A stretch of DNA of 64,000 bases, taken from positions 1-64,000 of the forward strand of contig JALQPE010000104.1 of the NCBI GenBank assembly GCA_030407315.1, written 5' to 3'. This document shows, one piece after another, positions 21,559-31,353 of this stretch. Source of the stretch: Asparagopsis taxiformis. Taxonomy: Eukaryota; Rhodophyta; Florideophyceae; Bonnemaisoniales; Bonnemaisoniaceae. Below the pieces are notes generated by a model that ran no database searches, was not told the DNA's origin, and saw only the letters and a program-made list of their open reading frames with translations. Both the position numbers and the translations under genes were made by a program. Positions within the stretch are counted from its first letter, which is position 1. Every line of letters begins with the position of its first letter.

Positions 21559-22314
21559 TGTGGCGCAATTTAAGTTGGTCGATGGATCCGATGCGAGCGC
21601 GCGCGTTTACGTTAGTCCGCAAGCATCCGTTTGAGTTAGTTTAGTAAGCGAGCGTACGCGTGGCGCCTTGATTACGTGTCACGGAGCGTCAAAGCGAGCG
21701 CGTGCGCGCGTACGTTGCCACGAAACCGCGAGCCGCGCCACGTGTAGCGATTTCCGCGAATTTCCCTTTGTTTCCCCTTTTTGGGTTTTTTATGACGAAA
21801 GTCTTTTTCCCAAAATATTTCCCTTTTTGCGTGCGAGCGTGCGGCCGCCGCCGGCCGGCCACACAGGGACAGCCTGTCCCAAGTAAGTTAGCTATTAGTG
21901 GTCGCATGGCTTCGCACCCTACCAATAAACAGTCAGCACTTTCGCAGCTACGAGTTAAGCGTTGAGCGCGTCGCGAGGACCGATTGCGTTACAACGTTGC
22001 GTGCGGATTGCTCACGATCGCCGACATACGTGCGCGCGCGCCGCGTTTACCGACTGTCGAATTGCGTCGCACCGCGAGACCGCGCGTTGCGTCGCCTACC
22101 GCTAGGCCAGGGATTTACGACCCCTGCGTGGATCGTGTTGAGCTCGAGTTTACTCGGTGATCTCCCCCTGAGATCACGGCTTGCGCCGGCCCGCGAATCC
22201 CGTGTTGCGATCGACCCTGCGCGTTCCGCCGTTGTACCACCCGATCGCCTCCGCGACCGAGCGACGTGCGAAACGCAAGTTCACGAGCGCGTTACGGTTC
22301 AACACGCCCTGACA
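21559..22314 (+). repeat. 756-bp LTR (3' LTR of copy C)
   Basis: It starts TGTGGCGCAATTTAAG and ends CGCCCTGACA, giving TG...CA ends. The same 756 bp recur in reverse complement at 35207-35962 with very few differences (I saw one in the first ~150 bases), so copies moved recently. It contains a GGGACAG/CTGTCCC palindrome near 21867. The open frame inside it (from 21898) is repeated in the other LTR and is not a gene. The LTR is inserted at the left edge of the transportin-3-like pseudogene segment. Confidence 0.9.
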
Positions 22315-22487
22315 AGGCAAGCGATTCTATGGGCGAGCAGAATGTGTGTTGAGACAGGTGTCCGGAAATGGGGTCGAGAGGCACACAGAAAGGCTGAACG
22401 CAAGATTGACCAGACGCCCCACACCACAACACGCTCCCGACTATTTTTCCAACATACACTTTCATGGATCAAGTCGCTAATCGTAAT

Positions 22488-23990
22488 CCATGACAAACAC
22501 ACATCAATTCACCCTCGCCAACGTGCATCTCGCTTTGCCCACACTCGACCGCGGCACAAAAATATCGCAAGCCGATCGTTATCTCACCGCCGTGCGTCAT
22601 TCCCAATCAACATGTTCCATATGCGCACAATTGATCAACACCGATGCGACGCCACACGCGCTTCTGTTCGCCGCCACTACGCTGCATCGTCGATTCCAAA
22701 CCGATTGGTTGATGTTCACCGATGACCCACAACGCATCTACGCCTTATGAATCCCGCCTCGTGCCCTCGCGCTCGCGCTCCACCACCCCTCTGCCCTCTA
22801 TTTCTTCGCGCGCGCATGCGCCTTTGCGATGGCACATTTTCAATCGTCGCTGCGCATCTCCATGTGGCTCGACCCCCGCTGCGTACTCGCCGACGAACAG
22901 GTGCGCATATTTCACGTCATGTCGGCCGTCATGCTCGAGTATCAACACGCCGAGACGCAGCCTTTGCACCGCTTTTGTGCCACAAATGCACACGTTGTTC
23001 AGCAGACGCCTCTCTTCATGATGGCCAATTTGCAGGCCAATCTTCCTGCCCATCTTGACCATGCGGCTTTGCGTAATGCCCGTGCCGCTGTCTCTTGTTT
23101 ACAAGCCTGGCAGGCCTATTCGAGCGACCCGACTATTCTGTCGACAATCATCGCCGCGATTGGTATCCCGCAAATTGCAGAACATGCCGCTGCCGCGCTG
23201 TGCGATGTCATCGGTTATTCGCAAACTTCTCATCAGCTGTTGCACATGATTTGCACCCAACTCAAGTCTTCTTTTCATGCCGCGCAGGACACGCCAGACC
23301 CGGATCCTGTTCATCGTGCGATTGCAGAGGTTATGTGCGACCTTTCGGATGCGAATGCCGGCGAATTGACGCAACACAAATCTGCGGAAAGCAACGTCGT
23401 TGTGGACGCCTGTTCGCAATTATTGGCGACGTGTTTGAGAGTTAGCGATGAAAGGGCTTTTCTCGCTGCGGCTGACGGGTGGGCGTGTTGATTTGTGACT
23501 GCACTGCGAATACGCCTTATGGAAGTCATCACAAACTGTCTGCCTGTCCAGTAGCAGCGGTTATGGTTTTGTTGATGGAGCGTATGAAAATATCGTCGTT
23601 GCCCACCGATGAGGATCGTCTGGATGAATTTTGGCATTGCGAAACTGATCAATGTTGTATTCTGGATCTGCTTCTACAGGCGTTGTTGTTCCTAGGTGCC
23701 GGGACTTATGTGAATATTATTACACCGCACATCATGACGAATGCCGTTGAAGATTCGAAAAAAGCTCTTCATGCGATGTTGGTTTCGATTTCAGTCGCGA
23801 GTGAAGCAGGCGATTTGTAATCGTATTCTGAGCGCTCATGTGCGCTGATCTTTTCGACGCTGTCTACAATTTTAGACATCCTTGACAAACATCAAGACTC
23901 CTACTTTTACACGCATTATACAATCTGTAAGATAGCTCTCTCAGCTCTACGACCATTCTCATACATGCTGGCAACAAGTGTGTTGGATAC
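22488..23990 (+). pseudogene. Transportin-3/MTR10-like importin-beta fragment, copy A
   Basis: Three consecutive frames (22490-22745, 22829-23489, 23479-23818) read as one importin-beta-family N-terminal half. The first includes ALLFAATTLHRRFQTDW, the typical FFAAQTLRxKI-like helix of TNPO3/IPO13. The next carries HEAT-like helices with AALCDVIGYSQTS. The last contains LLFLGAGTYVNIITPH. The family carries SR-protein or other cargo between cytoplasm and nucleus. Frameshifts near 22745 and 23490 and a stop at 23818 make it non-functional. A second copy lies reversed at 56150-60840 and is broken differently, so both derive from an intact gene elsewhere. It is followed on the same strand by a lipase-like pseudogene, as in the other copy. 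Confidence 0.6.
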
Positions 23991-24099
23991 ACTTTTTCAC
24001 AGAGCAATGAAGCGTGCGGTTACGGAATGATTGATCATGTCGGGGAAGAGTCGTCTTAATTACTACTCGAGTTGGGCAATTAGGGGAATAGTGATTAAT

Positions 24100-24940
24100 G
24101 TTACCGTGCGTCTTCCTTTCGCAATAGCACCCCGTCGTCCAGCGTCTCCACCCCTCGTTCTGCCACATGACGCGCTCATACGCGCACCTCCCACAGAACT
24201 ACTCGTCCTCGCTCATGAGCTCCATGGTGCTTTAGAAGACCTTACATATGTCTTGGATGAACTGCAAGCAGCTACAGCTGCTTCGAGCTGCGAATTATTA
24301 GTGCTTGTGACAAAGGTGAATACGGATAACACCCACGATGGTATCCTACTCGGAGGCTAGAGATTGGCCGAAGATATGCAAAGAATTGTTGCAGAGAATG
24401 ACATTTTCAATGCAATCAGTTTAGTAGGGTTCTTGTTGGGTGGTTTGTATGTGCGGTACGCAGCTGCAAAGCTATACAATGAGGAAACGGGTCTGGTTGC
24501 GGACTTGATTGGACGCCGATTTATCGCGGTTGCAAGTCCGCACCTTGGGATGCACAAGTTTTGGGGTTTATCGGCTCATTCCGGACGGCTTAATGGGAAT
24601 GGCGGAAAATGTTTTCGGCGAAACGGCGAGGGAGTTGTTATTAAGAGATGAAGATGGATTGCTGGTCGCCATGTCGAGTGATAATAACATATTGGGATTG
24701 AAATTCTTGTCGGCACTGCGCGCATTTGAGAAGAGATATTTGTATGCAAACGTTCGCAACGACTTTATGGTCAAATATGTAACAGCGGCGTTTGAACCCT
24801 CGGTACAGATTATGAGTGGTGCTGAAGTGGAGGACATTGTACAGCAAGGGTGGTGTGAGAATGAAGTGCAGGCAGTGCACATGGTTGAGGAGGATTATGA
24901 CGAGAAGGGATGCCGTATTTTTATGCGGTTCAGATATTAG
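24100..24940 (+). pseudogene. DUF676 serine esterase/lipase-like pseudogene, copy A
   Basis: The frame before 24358 ends in ELLVLVTKVNTDNTHDGILLGG and meets an in-frame TAG. It resumes as RLAEDMQRIV...SLVGFLLGGLYVRYAA, then RFIAVASPHLGM, and after a frameshift YLYANVRNDFMVKYVTAAFEP. This is the order of the putative serine esterase family (DUF676): LVHGLHG, GHSLGG nucleophile elbow, ATPHLG, YANVxxDxxVxxxTA. Here the first box reads LAHELHG and the elbow reads GFLLGG, so the nucleophile serine is lost. With the stop and the frameshift this is clearly a pseudogene. It follows the transportin-like pseudogene by ~110 bases. Confidence 0.65.
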
Positions 24941-26029
24941 GAAGATGGTGGAGATGGGGAGAGATTGGGGCGTGGAGAAGTTACTGAAGAGGGGCGAGAG
25001 GAAGAGTTAATGAGCAAGAGATTGCACGCAATTGGGTGGACAGTTGTCGCAGTAGATTTCCCTTTGCCACTGCCAATCGCTCATAATTACATAGTAGCCA
25101 TGTCGAGAAACGCCATCCATACATGGATGAATGCGAGCGGATGGATGATGGTACAGTTATATTGACGGGAATTCTAATCTAACATTCAACATCGTACCCG
25201 AAGTACAACCTCAACAATCTCCTCGGTTAATTTATATCGCTATATCACCAACAATAAACGGATATGATGCTGTCCATCAACTGTGATTCTATAGAATCAC
25301 ATTATAATGTGTTTAACCATAAAAATATAGTATGTGAGTGATCAAGTGGTACGAAACTTAGGACTGGGCACGTCAGAAGAGCTCTAGGGTAGGTAGGAGA
25401 CTATAAACTGGTGCGATAAGATGGGTTTTCACCCACCACCGCCCGCGAACGTCACACCCGTCTCCGCACATGGCTTCGTGGCATCGATATGCGGGCAGAG
25501 AGCGTCGTCCAAGGGGAAAACGTATTTTCCGTGATTCACTCGATGTGCCACCCAACCAACACCCACCCGTTTTCCACTGCACGTCCCATCACTTCAATGA
25601 ATGAGACGACAATCGCCACACCAGTCCTTGCGCCAGGTATGCTGCTTCGCTTCGCGTATTATTCGACACACCCACTGATCCATTACTCCTACACATACGA
25701 TCTGTCGCACTGCCCTCTTCCCATTGCGCACGACTCGCAGTCACAGAGTATCATTCCTGCCAGCACTTCATCTCCATCTGATTATATCGTCCCATACTCC
25801 CACCCCGATGCTCACCCTCTTACTTCCACCACATTATGACACACACCGTCACATCGTCCAGAACAAGAGACACGAGAACGTATTTAACTTCTTTACCAGC
25901 GTAACTAAACCAAACTAATTTAGTGCAACTCTCCAAGGCATTCAGCCGCTACGACCAGCCGCTCCTCTACTTTCCAGCCTCTTTTTCCCTCTAATATCGC
26001 CTTCGCTACCCTCTTTACAAACATGCAAG
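24941..26029. other. No supported gene
   Basis: Homology with the reversed copy of this segment continues to about 25395 (for example GATCAAGTGGTACGA near 25340, matched at ~55160). Beyond that the sequence is unremarkable, with short pyrimidine-rich open frames only. Confidence 0.4.
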
Positions 26030-26215
26030 CCCAGAAATTCTAAAATTTCGGGCCCAAGAAAATTGCAAAAAAACATCGATTTGGGAGGTCGAAAGTGCCG
26101 TACGGCACACCCCCATCTCAAAAACATGTTCACATGTGCATGTTTTTGAGAATAGCCCAAATTTTAATTCAATTCAGGTCGTTTAATTTGGCCACAACGG
26201 CCCCAGAAGCCACCC
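26030..26215 (+). repeat. Dispersed copy of the structured hairpin repeat
   Basis: This matches the 17-19 kb array from GCCCAGAAATTC through GGCCACAACGGCCCC. The core spans 26079-26162. The outer stem reads ATTTGGGA/GCCCAAAT, so one base pair is lost. The GTGCCGTACGGCAC palindrome and the CTCAAAAACATG hairpin are intact. The 5' GGACGTCC part is missing. Confidence 0.8.
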
Positions 26216-26894
26216 TGTGCCCCGAGCGGCCCCTCCTTCCTCACTCTCCCACTACACCCATACTGTTAAACCGTTCCTGCCAGCCTCACCAATGCCTTCA
26301 TCTCCACATCATATTCCTCTGCTCAGCTGGTCAACCTGGACGTCTAGTAAATGTACTCGTTGTCTTCGACATCCAGCATTGTAGGACAACACCGCGAAAC
26401 CTACACCTACCGCGGAGCTCATCCATCAGCGGTAGACGTCCAATGAATGTCAGCCACTCAACCATTGCCCTCGAGCCTACCAAAAATTTGGACGTCTAGC
26501 CAGCAGTGATTGCTGCTCTGCTATCTCGGTCGGTTTCCGATGCATGTACATGCGTCGGAGTACGTCTGCGGTGGCAGTCCAAAAAGATGTGGACCAGTGG
26601 TACACCTGGGAAGTACTTCAACATGCAGCAGTAGCACCACCACACAGACACACAGACAAATACACAGCATCGCACGGCTTGCACATCACGCCTCTGACTC
26701 AAGCGTCAATTGCGTGCTGCAGTGTGTGTGCGCCGTGCGGTAGCAGGATGAAAATGGTTGCAACCAGTGCCATCCTGCTGCCGGCCAGGCTGACTAACCA
26801 CTCCGAAACTATATCATCTCGTCGTTACGGCAGCACGGTGCGCTCTCGCCTGATTCATTGCTGCAATGCGTGCAGGTGCGCAATACAAGACTAA
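26216..26894. other. No supported gene; scattered GGACGTC words
   Basis: Several GGACGTCTAG or GACGTCCAATG words occur (26338, 26432, 26489). They resemble the subterminal words at 20.3-20.6 and 31.0-31.35 kb. No open frame is convincing. Confidence 0.35.
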
Positions 26895-27150
26895 GCTGAA
26901 ATGGACGTCCGATGGATGCCCGACTCAATTGAATTGCTGGCAAGCCCAGAAATTCTAAAATTTCGGGACCAAGAAAATTGCAAAAAGCATCGATTTGGGA
27001 GGTCGAAAGTGCCGTACGGCACACCCCCATCTCAAAAACATGTTCACATGTGCATGTTTTTGAGAATAGCCCAAATTTTAATTCAATTCAGGTCGTCTAA
27101 TTTGGTCACAACGGCCCCAGAAACTGGCCAGCGGCCCGACCGGGGCCATC
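26895..27150 (+). repeat. Dispersed copy of the structured hairpin repeat
   Basis: A nearly full copy begins with AAATGGACGTCCGATGGATG and ends in CACAACGGCCCCAG. The core spans 26993-27076 and keeps both internal hairpins. It lies just left of, and may have truncated, the Plavaka-type transposase frame. Confidence 0.8.
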
Positions 27151-27236
27151 ATCGGCTTCTGCAAGTTCCAACTGCAAGCCATTGTGCAGAGGCTCGAAGG
27201 AGAATGTGTTGTGGTGTCTATTGACCCCTACAACTC

Positions 27237-28613
27237 CTATAAGGGACTGTTACTTGGTATAAGAGCGGTCAATTCGAGGACAGAGTGTTGTTCGAGGAGG
27301 GAGAGAGCTTCAAGAGGAGCAGTTGTAAGCTCCTGAGCGCTCTCTTGGCGTGCAGAGAGTGCATCATCAAGGGAGCGGGGCTGGTGTGGCGCGCTGGATT
27401 CAAGTTGAGTGGCGGGGATGTAGCAGCGGTGGTAGGGATGTGTGGTGGTAGTGCTGTTGCGAGTGCACGACAGCTCTTTGGCCTCTGGAAAGTCGCAGCA
27501 ATAATTGGCTAGGATGGGAAAGCATTGGCGGACAGTGGCAGTAGAGTCTGTGCAGGGGAACCCGGAAGAGAACGCGGTGGATAGGGACGAAAACACTTTT
27601 TCGAGTGCTTTATGAAGAATATCAATTTTGCGAGCGCGACTAGCAGAACTAGAGGTTGTCGGCATTTCATCACCGAACAAGGCGTTGGACGAAGGGTTAA
27701 CAATGTACGGAAGATACCCGACGATGGTGAGGCCGGTACGGATGCAGTGGCGACGGAGGGGGGCGGAGAAGTTGAGCAGTGTGACGTGTATGGGGTATGC
27801 GACGATTGCGGAGCTCTTGAGGCTTGTGCTGCTCTTGTCGGAGTACACTTGGAGGAGGCCGGCAAAGGAGGAAGGTGTGGGATCAGTTTCCTCTGCCCAT
27901 ACGACCTGTGGATCTTCCGAGAGCTGCACGCGCTGTCTAGTAACCTGGTGCAGCGTTTTCGCGAATTCTGTGTGTAGGGGATGAGAAAATATTGCGGTGC
28001 CGTCTGGGGCGGTCTGTGGGGAGGGGTGGAAGAGAGTATTTTGGTCGTTAGCCAGTGCTAACTGCCTGCGGAGCATGTCGACTGGGTCGCGGAGGTACAG
28101 CTGTGCCGAGTACTTACCAGTTTTGTCTGGAACGATGTGGCTCTTGTAACCTTCGGTGCGGAAATGTGTTTCGACCATGGAAGCGGTAACGTGGCGACAT
28201 TCTTCTACGGTGCGAACGGTGCTGTTGAACTTTTCTAGGGAGAATGCGGGGTCTTGTAGGATGGTGATGACTTCGCTCACGCGGCCAGCGCCGGCCTTGT
28301 ACTCGAGGGTTGTGAGACTGGCGGCGAGGGATTGCACGAGGAGGTCTGCGCGGGAGGGTGTTGAGGCTGGTGGCAGTGGAGCGTCACAGGGTGAGTCGCT
28401 GGAGGAAGCACGACCAGATTCTGGGTCTGGGGAGCTGGGTTGCGGGGAATCATGGTCGCCGTTTCGAGCAGGCTCATGGGTGACGGCAGGGACACGAGCG
28501 TTGTTGAAATGTTGGGTAGAGGGGTTGAAACGGTAGCGACACGTTCGCTCATGCAGCGCGAGCGCATAAGCATCTACGCAGTAGTAGAAGCACCCTTCAT
28601 ACTTGCATTCCAT
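27237..28613 (-). pseudogene. N-terminal half of a Plavaka-type (CACTA-like) transposase
   Basis: ATG is at 28611-28613; 458 aa. Residues 3-25 (CKYEGC...HERTC) form the C2H2-like finger found at the start of Plavaka proteins. A Ser/Pro linker follows. The block LLQVYSDKSST...PIHVTLLNFSAPLRR...GYLPYI near residues 255-310 is the conserved YSDKT/xVGN/GYLP signature around the first catalytic Asp. The next conserved block (DFPEAKELSCTRN.TTTHPYHRC) is present. The downstream part with the remaining catalytic residues is absent: after ~60 low-complexity residues a stop occurs, next to a hairpin-repeat copy. The protein is therefore probably inactive. A full enzyme elsewhere could mobilise the CACTA-like elements in this window. 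Confidence 0.65.
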
Positions 28614-29196
28614 GTCGAGTTTTGACGCAAAAGGGAGGATTGCGAGCTGAACAGGGGAGACTGTGCCGTCCAGATGCGACCAATTTTATTTTTGTGGTGC
28701 TTTCGAGACTTGGAATGTAACGTGTTCGTTCGTAGTTTTGTGGGTAGTAGTTTTGTGCTCACTCCAGCTGACATCCCAACGGTGGAATTTAACCGAGAGT
28801 TCAATCATTTCCAACTGTTACATCACATTGCGTGCTGGCAACGTGTGCATGGAAGGACGAACGACTGCCCTGGGAGATGAATTTTCAATTAATTCATTTG
28901 TAATAATAAACTTTTTTATTTCTGAACTTCGTGGAATTTGAATGTGCTTTACAGCGGATATGCCACGGATCATGTAAGGAAAGCAAATGGATTCTCATAT
29001 ATATGATTATATGTTTATATTCGTTGTCCTCGATCCGGATCTCATTGTTCGGGGAATCAGAGACCATGGCTTGGGCCATACTCAATCTCACTGCCGGCGA
29101 TGATTTCGAGTATGCACAGCAAGACTTAAGCGGACGCTGAAAGCTGTCCGGTCGACGCCGCAGGCTCCACTCCGCCCTCATCACCGACTGAGATTC
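28614..29196. other. No supported gene
   Basis: Only short frames are present. The stretch could contain the promoter or first exon of the microexon-like array to the right, but I cannot identify it. Confidence 0.3.
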
Positions 29197-29320
29197 TTTG
29201 ACCGCCTTTGCTTTGTTTAGTGTAAAGGATGGAATGAAGTTACGTGCGCGAATCTTGATGAAGATTCGCGCACGTACCTTCGTTCCATCCTTTACACTAA
29301 ACAAAGCAAAGGCGGTCAAA
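29197..29320. repeat. 124-bp inverted repeat with 4-base loop
   Basis: The left arm begins TTTGACCGCCTTTGCTTTG and the right arm ends with its reverse complement. The arms are ~60 bp with a few differences and the loop is GATG. Each arm contains a GATGGAA(T/C)GAAG 12-mer next to a splice-donor-like GTACGTG or its damaged form TTACGTG. This links it to the array that follows. Confidence 0.8.
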
Positions 29321-30320
29321 GGGAAGCGTGGAGTTTGAGTCTGACTATTTCCGTTTATGCGATATTTTTCCTTGGAAGCATGTTGACTCATGGTGTGTAT
29401 TGAGCGGAGGATGGAAGAGAGGTACGTGAAGTTTTGAAAGTATGGTGCGAGGGAAGGTTGGTTTTGAGTCTGACTGTTGTGGTTGATTCCAATGTTGTGT
29501 AGATGATGCAGGAATGTTGATGACGGAAGGTAAGTTTCACTGAGCACCAAGACTTGTTTTGCAAAGATATGGACTGCTGACTTTGATTATTATTCATTGC
29601 AAGGTTTTTGGATCATGGTTTGTATTGTGTGTAGGATGGATGAGAGGTACATTTGCGAGTTCTCAGGGTATGTAGCGAGGGAAACGTTGGTTTTCAATCT
29701 GACTGTTGCGATTGATTCCGATGTTGCGTAGGTGATGGAGGCATAGTGATGACGGAAGGTAAGTCACATTCGGCGCCCAGACCGGTTGTGCGAAGATGCG
29801 GAATGCTGACTACTTTTCTTGGCTACACGATTACGTGATTTATGGTTTTTATTGTGTGCAGGGTGGAACAGGTAAGGTAAGTGTGCGAGTTTTGAAAGTA
29901 AGCAGCGAGGGAAGGTTGGTTTTGAGTCTGACTATTTCCGTTGATGCGATATTTTTCATTGGAAGCCTATTGAGTCATGGTGTGTATTGTGTGGAGCGAA
30001 GGTAAGTGTGCGAGTTTTGAAAGTAAGCAGCGAGGGAAGGTTGGTTTTGGGTCTGACTGTTGTGGTTGATTCCGATGTTGTGTAGATGGTGCAGGAATGT
30101 TGATCACAGAAGGTAAGTTTCACTGAGCACCAAGACTTGTTTTGCAAAGATATGGACTGCTGACTTTGATTATTCATTGCAAGGTTTTTGGATCATGGTT
30201 TGTATTGTGTGTAGGATGGATGAGAGGTAAGTAAGGAAGTTTCTAGGATATCTGTCGTGGTAAGCGTTGCTTTTGAATCTGACTGTTGGGGTTGATGTTT
30301 TGTATGTGATGCAGGAGTGG
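29221..30320 (+). repeat. Tandem array with intron-microexon architecture
   Basis: Eight splice-donor-like sites (GTAAGT, GTACGT or GTACAT after AG) occur at 29422, 29530, 29647, 29759, 29877, 30002, 30113 and 30227, spaced 108-125 bases. Before each lies a short block preceded by an acceptor-like TGTGTAG, TGCAG or similar. Upstream of most acceptors is a CTGAC branch-point-like word. The blocks alternate between ~12 nt (GATGGATGAGAG type) and 27 nt (ATGATGCAGG... type). In one phase the three 27-nt blocks give DAGMLMTE, DGGIVMTE and GAGMLITE, with conservative changes only. This is either a tandemly duplicated piece of a spliced gene or a repeat that mimics one. Confidence 0.5.
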
Positions 30321-30675
30321 TGAAGCAGGAACGGCAGGACTGAAGGAGAGTGAAGAAGGGATGTAGGAAGATGGGGAATGAAGCTGTGAGGTGTTTCTGG
30401 TATGTGTATATTTTGGGGCATACGATAGAAGTGAGAGTGGGTTTCAAGTGGTGTAAGATTTTGCTGACCATGTTCGTGTTTGATGTCTTGATGATTTAAT
30501 GCGCTGGGGTGGTGTCGAGGAAAGCGGGATGGAATTGGGAAGGAGCGGATTTTTTGTAATCAAGGTCGTGAGGGTTCTTGAAGTATGTGCGGATGGTGGT
30601 GCATGGCGTTCGGATGGTAGGGAGAACGCGATAGTGAGGGAATGGGTGATCGACGATATGCTGACAGGTATTTTG

Positions 30676-30843
30676 TATTCCGGCTGGATACGTATTTCAT
30701 ATTCTGGCTGGATACATATTCCGTATTCTGGCTGGATACGTATTTCGTATTCTGGCTGGATACGTATTCCGTATTCTGGCTGGATACGTATTTCCTATTC
30801 TAACCGGGTATTTATTTCCTATTCTGACCAGATATGTATTTCC
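30676..30843 (+). repeat. 24-bp minisatellite, 7 units
   Basis: The unit TATTCTGGCTGGATACGTAT plus TTCG repeats seven times, the last two diverged. Because 24 is a multiple of 3, one frame (30499-30882) encodes an ISYSGWIR octapeptide repeat. There is no other support for that frame being translated. Confidence 0.85.
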
Positions 30844-30972
30844 TATTCTAGAGAGACGTATTGTATACGAGCAGTTTCGTAAATGAGAGAATAAAATACG
30901 GTCCGATATGGGCCCTGAATTTACCATCCGCTGTAATTTCTTCCCTCCCGGTTTTCGCTGATATATTGTATA

Positions 30973-31230
30973 CTGGATGTCGGGTCCTAGTATTCCGCCG
31001 AACGTACTAGAGAAAGTGGATGTCGGGTCCTAGTATTCCGCCAAACGTACTAGAGAAAGTGGATGTCGGGTCCTAGTATTCCGCCATATGTACTAGAGAA
31101 AGTGGATGTCGGGTCCTAGTATTCCGCCATATGTACTAGAGAAAGTGGATGTCGGGTCCTAGTATTCCGCCATATGTACTAGAGAAAGTGGATGTCGGGC
31201 CCTAGTATTCCGCCATATGTACTAGAGAAA
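30973..31230 (+). repeat. 43-bp tandem repeat, 6 units
   Basis: Six perfect-length units begin GTGGATGTCGGGTCCTAGTA and end with CGTACTAGAGAAA or TGTACTAGAGAAA. A seventh starts at 31231 and changes to GTGGACGTCCGC. The units lie just inside the element end at 31353 and are probably its subterminal repeats. Confidence 0.9.
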
Positions 31231-31353
31231 GTGGACGTCCGCATCCAAAAAATTTTTATTTTTTTTCGGACGCGGACGTTCATTTGTTCTAGTAAATCTC
31301 GGGGCCGACTAGGACCCGTACTAGAGAGACTGGACGTCCGCGTCCACTTCCGA
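31231..31353. mobile_element. Right-hand end of the unidentified element interrupting copy A
   Basis: It contains GGACGTCCGC, GGACGCGGACG and ACTAGGACCCGTACTAG words and ends TTCCGAAAACACAGACG. Immediately to the right the retroelement RT frame (minus) resumes. The junction lies after the codons for RTQVEK, where copy B continues with DKMLRAG. The same end cuts copy C at 20620. Confidence 0.55.

Noticed and set aside
21898..22725. 275-aa ORF across the LTR border, also present in the other LTR on the minus strand
   Set aside because: It lies inside the LTR and reads into the flanking pseudogene; CG-rich composition keeps it open.
28894..29550. 218-aa minus-strand ORF over the inverted repeat
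   Set aside because: It spans the 124-bp inverted repeat and the repeated array, so its length is a by-product of repeats; splice-like signals are on the plus strand.
30973..31230. CRISPR-like regular repeats
   Set aside because: The 43-bp units are contiguous without variable spacers; this is a tandem repeat in a eukaryotic transposon end. The 24-bp and 35-bp arrays were rejected for the same reason.
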